This document shows, one piece after another, positions 19,469 through 22,318 of a stretch of DNA of 22,318 nucleotides. Numbering within the stretch: position 1 is the stretch's first letter; each line of letters begins with the position of its first letter. This DNA is from Chara braunii. Lineage: Eukaryota; Streptophyta; Charophyceae; Charales; Characeae. The stretch is from contig BFEA01000271.1 in assembly GCA_003427395.1 (NCBI GenBank), positions 1,839,254 through 1,861,571 of the forward strand, in the 5' to 3' direction. The translations under genes were made by a program, and so were the position numbers. The notes under the pieces are model-generated. The model did no database searches. It saw only the letters and a list, made by a program, of their open reading frames with translations, and was not told the origin of the DNA.

Positions 19469-19529
19469 GACAGCTCCTCAGATCGTGGCAGATTATGAGA
19501 AGAAACTGAAGGGGAAGGCACCAACATGA
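19469..19529 (+). pseudogene. Displaced C-terminal tail of element C pol
   Basis: Directly after the poly(A) run, the frame TAPQIVADYEKKLKGKAPT ends at TGA 19527-19529. Element B has the same tail joined without interruption to its chromodomain, which shows that this piece belongs to the element C pol and was separated by the insertion. It would form the last 19 residues of the integrase-chromodomain protein. It has no start of its own. Confidence 0.85.
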
Positions 19530-19562
19530 AGCATCTCAGGGGACTTTCGAAGCTAAGGGGGA

Positions 19563-20650
19563 TGGAATGTGAGGAACAAGCCCTCAAGGGGCCCTATCAG
19601 ACATCACTAAGGCCCCGAGCAAGCCAAGTGCCCGCCCTAACTGAAGGCGGGCCTGAATATTCGTCGAAAGCAAAATTCGACATTTCCATATGTATTCAGG
19701 CTCTCGCAGCACGCCAGTTGGTTGGGTAGACGCGTGAGCCTCGCATTGCTGCGTCATACAGTTGGCCCAGGCCTTGAAAGTTGCACGTGGGCACATATAC
19801 ACAAAGCAGGGCCGATACATTGGGAAGCAGGCCTTCGGCCTTTGGAAAAGCAGTAGCGCCGACGCACCTGCCTGGGAGCCCTGCACAGATGCAGCAAACA
19901 GCCCAAGTCCGGAGACTCGGCCGTGCCTAACTGCAAAGGGCCCAGGCCCTCAACTGTAGTCTCGGGCCTGGGCGCAGGGTCTGGGACCCAACCGGAAGCT
20001 ACTGGAAGCTTCCAGCCAGGCCACACGCAGCATCTAGGAGGCTGCCACTTCCACAAAAAAAGTGAGGCAGCCCAGACCAGGCATGCTGGCCAGTGCTGGC
20101 AATGTGCTGCTGCGCTGCTGCCAAGGGCGCTGACAGGGTGCACAAAGGTGGGGCGCTGCACGGCAGCGGGGCGCAGGCAGCCATAGCTGAGCTGCTGGGC
20201 GCCAGGGGGAAAGAGGGCGATCTAGTGGTCTTCAGGGAAGGAGGCGAGTGCGGGGTCATCAAGGTCTGATTGAGGGTTGACGAGATACGTACCTGGTACA
20301 TGAAGCGAGGTCAGCGATGGTGTTGACAGTCATGTACATCGGTCTTCGAGAGTCGAAGTGAGCCTGTTGCGTGAACCAGCTGTAGGTAGGATAGTCGGGT
20401 AGAGTAGGCTGGGCGCCGAGGGCCAGACAGAAAGGAGCGACTTTGGATACTGTGTTGGTGTGGCCTACGGGCTTGAACATTGGCTCATTACTTCATTGTA
20501 TTGCTCTATATGGATGGATATGCGGTGCATTTTGTACTCTCTGCTTGGATACGACCACCTTGACATCTGTGTGATTTCGCAACTTGGTTTTCTGTATATC
20601 GTTCACACTCATATTCCTTGCATATTTAAAAAAAATCAAAAACATAAAAA
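19563..20650 (+). mobile_element. Putative 3' LTR of element C
   Basis: After the pol stop, AAGCTAAGGGGGA (19549-19562) looks like a polypurine tract and TGGAATG at 19563 like an LTR start. About 1 kb then aligns piecewise with the minus-strand sequence after element B pol, including GGCCCAGGCC, GTAGAGTAGGCTGGGCG and TTCATTGTATTGCTCT. The two copies have diverged by many substitutions and short gaps. Similarity fades after about 20610. A TGTAATGACCCGCC at 20652 could mark the start of another LTR. No matching 5' LTR was found, so the exact ends are not known. Confidence 0.55.
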
Positions 20651-20760
20651 GTGTAATGACCCGCCAAAAACACAAACTGAGAACACTGCTGATTTCTGGG
20701 ATTTGTCACTGGAATGAATGCCTTGCTGTGATTCCCACATTCTGCTGTGGTCCCAAGTCT

Positions 20761-20864
20761 GTGTGTGTGCGTGCCTGCTGGTTTGCATGCCTGTCTGAAG
20801 TGCTTGACGGTTGTGTGTGTGCGTGCCTGCTGGTTTGCATGCCTGTCTGAGTGCTTGCCGGTTG
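20761..20864. repeat. Tandem duplication, two 52-bp units
   Basis: GTGTGCGTGCCTGCTGG followed by TTTGCATGCCTGTCTG occurs twice, with GTGCCTGCTGG starting at 20771 and 20823. The units are nearly identical and are followed by a GT run (20866-20881). Confidence 0.95.
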
Positions 20865-20881
20865 GGTGTGTGTGTGTGTGT

Positions 20882-21600
20882 GACCCGCAAGGGCACTTGT
20901 TGGTTGCAAGGCCCGCCGGGCCGGTACTTACCTGTGGCCGTGATTGTGAGGGTTGCAGGGGGGTAAACACTCAAGTAGCGGTGGGGTAGGCCGCGACACT
21001 TAGAGCAGGTAGGCCGGTACCACTCGAGAAGTGGTATGAGTGTCGGGCACTGGAGTCCGAGTAGAAGAGGACAAAAAGTTGGCATTTTTAGAGGCCCAGT
21101 AGCGGTAGGCTAGAGGTAGGCCGGTACCAGTCCAAGTAGCCTGGGTCTAGGGCCTGTCCGGACAATAACAGAGCCTGCAATGATGTTTCCCTCCGAAAGG
21201 GAGGAGGTACCGGTTGCTGGGAGGCCGCTTGGCCTAGGAAGTCACCGCCCAGGAGGCCGGTAGGCCGCTATATCTTCAGGAAAAGCGAAGAGCTCTTCCT
21301 CATTTGCGGTATGCAAGGATTGGCGACATGCTGCTGGAGCGCTAGCGCTGGTCTGCTACAGCGCTGGGTGGAGGTGGTGAAGGCAGCTGGGCGCTCAGCC
21401 TGGCTATGGCGAGCAGCCCAGTGTGAGGAGGAGGAAGAAGGAGGTTGAGGGAGAGAGTGGCGAGGCACTTACCTGGCTATGGTAGACACCGTCTTCATTA
21501 CCTTGTTGGGCGCTGCATCTGGAAGGCCCCAGTTGGGGTAGTACGGCACCAAGGAAGCTCAAGGCAGAGTCAGGCATTGCGGACCAAGTCAGCAGCAGCA
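20882..21600. other. GC-rich LTR-like stretch, no gene recognised
   Basis: The motif GTAGGCCGGTACCA recurs (about 21010 and 21115), with further GGTAGGCC variants. A perfect hairpin TACCACT-cgaga-AGTGGTA lies at 21018-21036. CGCTGG-rich sequence at 21338-21371 resembles that at 5268-5310. Two minus-strand CAGGTAAGT sites fall here (20934 and 21475). This might be an LTR of another element or the intron-exon body of a minus-strand gene. Confidence 0.35.
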
Positions 21601-21711
21601 TAGCTGCTTTGGGTAGTCCTTCGGACATCAGCGCAGCACCATAGCTGCTTGAGTTGTCCCTTTGACATCAGCGCAGCACCCTAGCTGCTTGGGGGTAGTC
21701 CGCCATAGCCT
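21601..21711. repeat. Tandem repeat, about 2.7 copies of 41 bp
   Basis: TAGCTGCTT starts at 21601, 21642 and 21682. The first two units share GACATCAGCGCAGCACC, and the third is cut short at GTAGTCCGCCATAGCC. Confidence 0.9.
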
Positions 21712-21924
21712 ATGCATGAGAGAGGAGGTTGAAGGAGGGAAGCCATAGCTATGGTGGACTTGTTGTTGTTGTTGTTGTTGTTGAGTTGAGTCAGCAGTAA
21801 GAGGGAACTTCGGATATTGATTCTGGTTCATCCATTCATTGTTATTATTATTATTGAGAGAAGAATAAGATTGGTGAAGAGAAGGAGGAGGACGAAGGTG
21901 GAGAGAGAAGGGGGAAATTGTCAT
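21628..21924 (-). CDS. Possible Asn/Gln-rich protein exon (unrecognised)
   Basis: A 98-codon minus-strand frame starts MTISPFSLHLRPPP, then has six Asn in a row (from 21838-21855), NQNQYPKFPLTADS, eight Gln in a row (from 21760-21783), and HHSYGFPPSTSS. Separate Asn and Gln tracts with Pro/Ser-rich spacers are common in plant regulatory proteins. Trinucleotide microsatellites read in one frame would give the same picture by chance. No domain is recognised, the frame stops inside the 41-bp repeat, and no joined second exon could be shown. The consensus donor at 21475 is in another frame. Treat as a weak candidate. Confidence 0.25.
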   Translation of the reverse strand: MTISPFSLHLRPPPSLHQSYSSLNNNNNNEWMNQNQYPKFPLTADSTQQQQQQQQVHHSYGFPPSTSSLMHRLWRTTPKQLGCCADVKGTTQAAMVLR

Positions 21925-21962
21925 TGGTCTAGCTGGTGTACTTCTTCTTCTTCTTCTTCTTT
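21760..21962. repeat. Three trinucleotide microsatellites
   Basis: (TTG)8 lies at 21760-21783, a TTA/ATT array (six units, one variant) at 21838-21855, and (TTC)7 at about 21941-21962. All are short and typical of plant genomes. Confidence 0.9.
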
Positions 21963-22152
21963 ACCTCTCCTCTGGTCTTTATCTCTTTGCAAGTGCTTTC
22001 ATTTCTTTCGCAATTGGTTGGCATTGTCTTTCATTGTGAATTTGCACTTGGGAAATGACCAGGATCGTAACAAAAGAAAGAAAGAAAAAAATGAAATGGG
22101 TGGGTTTTTCTTTTTTCTTCACAGAGATTGTTTGGCGGGCAACCAATAAACA

Positions 22153-22318
22153 ATATATATATCGTCAAATAGACAACAAACAAGGGGCTGTGACAAACTG
22201 TTTCGTCGGAGTTTCACCGACTCATATACATATATATATATATATATCGTCACAAACAGAACTGCCCGGTAAAACCGTAGGCAGAGAGAGAGAAGAGGAC
22301 AACAAACGAGGGGCTGTG
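22153..22318. repeat. Direct repeat with AT core, running off the window end
   Basis: GACAACAAACAAGGGGCTGTG (22172-22192) recurs as GACAACAAACGAGGGGCTGTG (22298-22318), 126 bp apart. Each is preceded at a variable distance by an AT run and ATCGTCA (22153-22167 and 22231-22252). Small hairpins GTCGG/CCGAC and CGGT/ACCG lie between. The window ends inside the second copy, so a longer tandem array is possible. Confidence 0.75.

Larger units (their letters stand above)
13398..20650 (+). mobile_element. Element C: near full-length, dead chromovirus
   Basis: One orientation holds gag (13398-15242), protease (from 15221), RT, RNase H, integrase, chromodomain, the C-terminal tail (19469-19529) and a 3' LTR-like sequence (from 19563), the order of Ty3/gypsy chromoviruses. 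Lesions include frameshifts near 13640-13820, 14430, 16195, 16570, 17110, 17260 and 17757, several stops, deletions in RT and in the integrase zinc finger, and a poly(A)-tailed insertion at 18671-19468. It is the most complete element in the window and the reference for A and B. It lies head to head with B. Confidence 0.9.

Noticed and set aside
20747-20989. Cys-rich frame repeating VCVRACWFACLSE
   Set aside because: The apparent cysteine repeat comes from the 52-bp tandem duplication and GT-rich DNA.

Overview
The window looks like repeat-rich nuclear DNA from a eukaryote, most likely a plant or streptophyte alga. This is inferred from degenerate chromovirus-type Ty3/gypsy retrotransposons, a LINE remnant, many microsatellites and the absence of any intact host gene. 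A large charophyte-type genome would fit, but no diagnostic host gene is present, so the organism is a guess. No rRNA, tRNA or CRISPR array was seen.

Layout. (1) 1-3162 (+): element A, a Ty3/gypsy pol cut by the window start: protease C-half, RT, RNase H, integrase. It is broken by frameshifts and stops. (2) 3186-3360: a dense cluster of nested hairpins and perfect palindromes. (3) 3361-7130: no recognisable gene. It holds short tandem repeats, a six-copy array of about 21 bp upstream of a consensus TATA box (an LTR-like promoter candidate), a G-box plus two AP-1/GCN4-type sites, and a long purine/(GA)n tract. (4) 7135-8100 (-): 3' end of a LINE with poly(A). (5) 8250-8402: compound CT/CTAT/CA microsatellite. 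(6) 9191-9675: a 127-bp tandem duplication with a decayed third copy. (7) 12510-10255 (-): element B, the integrase/chromodomain end of a chromovirus plus its putative long 3' LTR. (8) 13398-20650 (+): element C, a near full-length but dead chromovirus: gag with zinc knuckle, a candidate -1 frameshift site, protease, RT/RNase H, integrase, chromodomain and 3' LTR. Its chromodomain end is split by a poly(A)-tailed insertion of about 800 bp. (9) 20651-22318: LTR-like GC-rich sequence with tandem repeats, a possible Asn/Gln-rich exon on the minus strand, and an AT-containing direct repeat running off the end.

A, B and C are related chromovirus copies at different stages of decay. B and C lie head to head, and their 3' regions align for roughly 1 kb. 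B supplies a natural empty site for the insertion in C. None of the three can encode a complete pol protein. Many lesions in C relative to A or B are C-to-T or G-to-A changes, as expected for methylated, silenced repeats. The most unusual signals are the putative gag-pol frameshift cassette, the poly(A) insertion, four perfect splice-donor consensus sites all on the minus strand, the phased 21-bp array above a TATA box, and the palindrome cluster.
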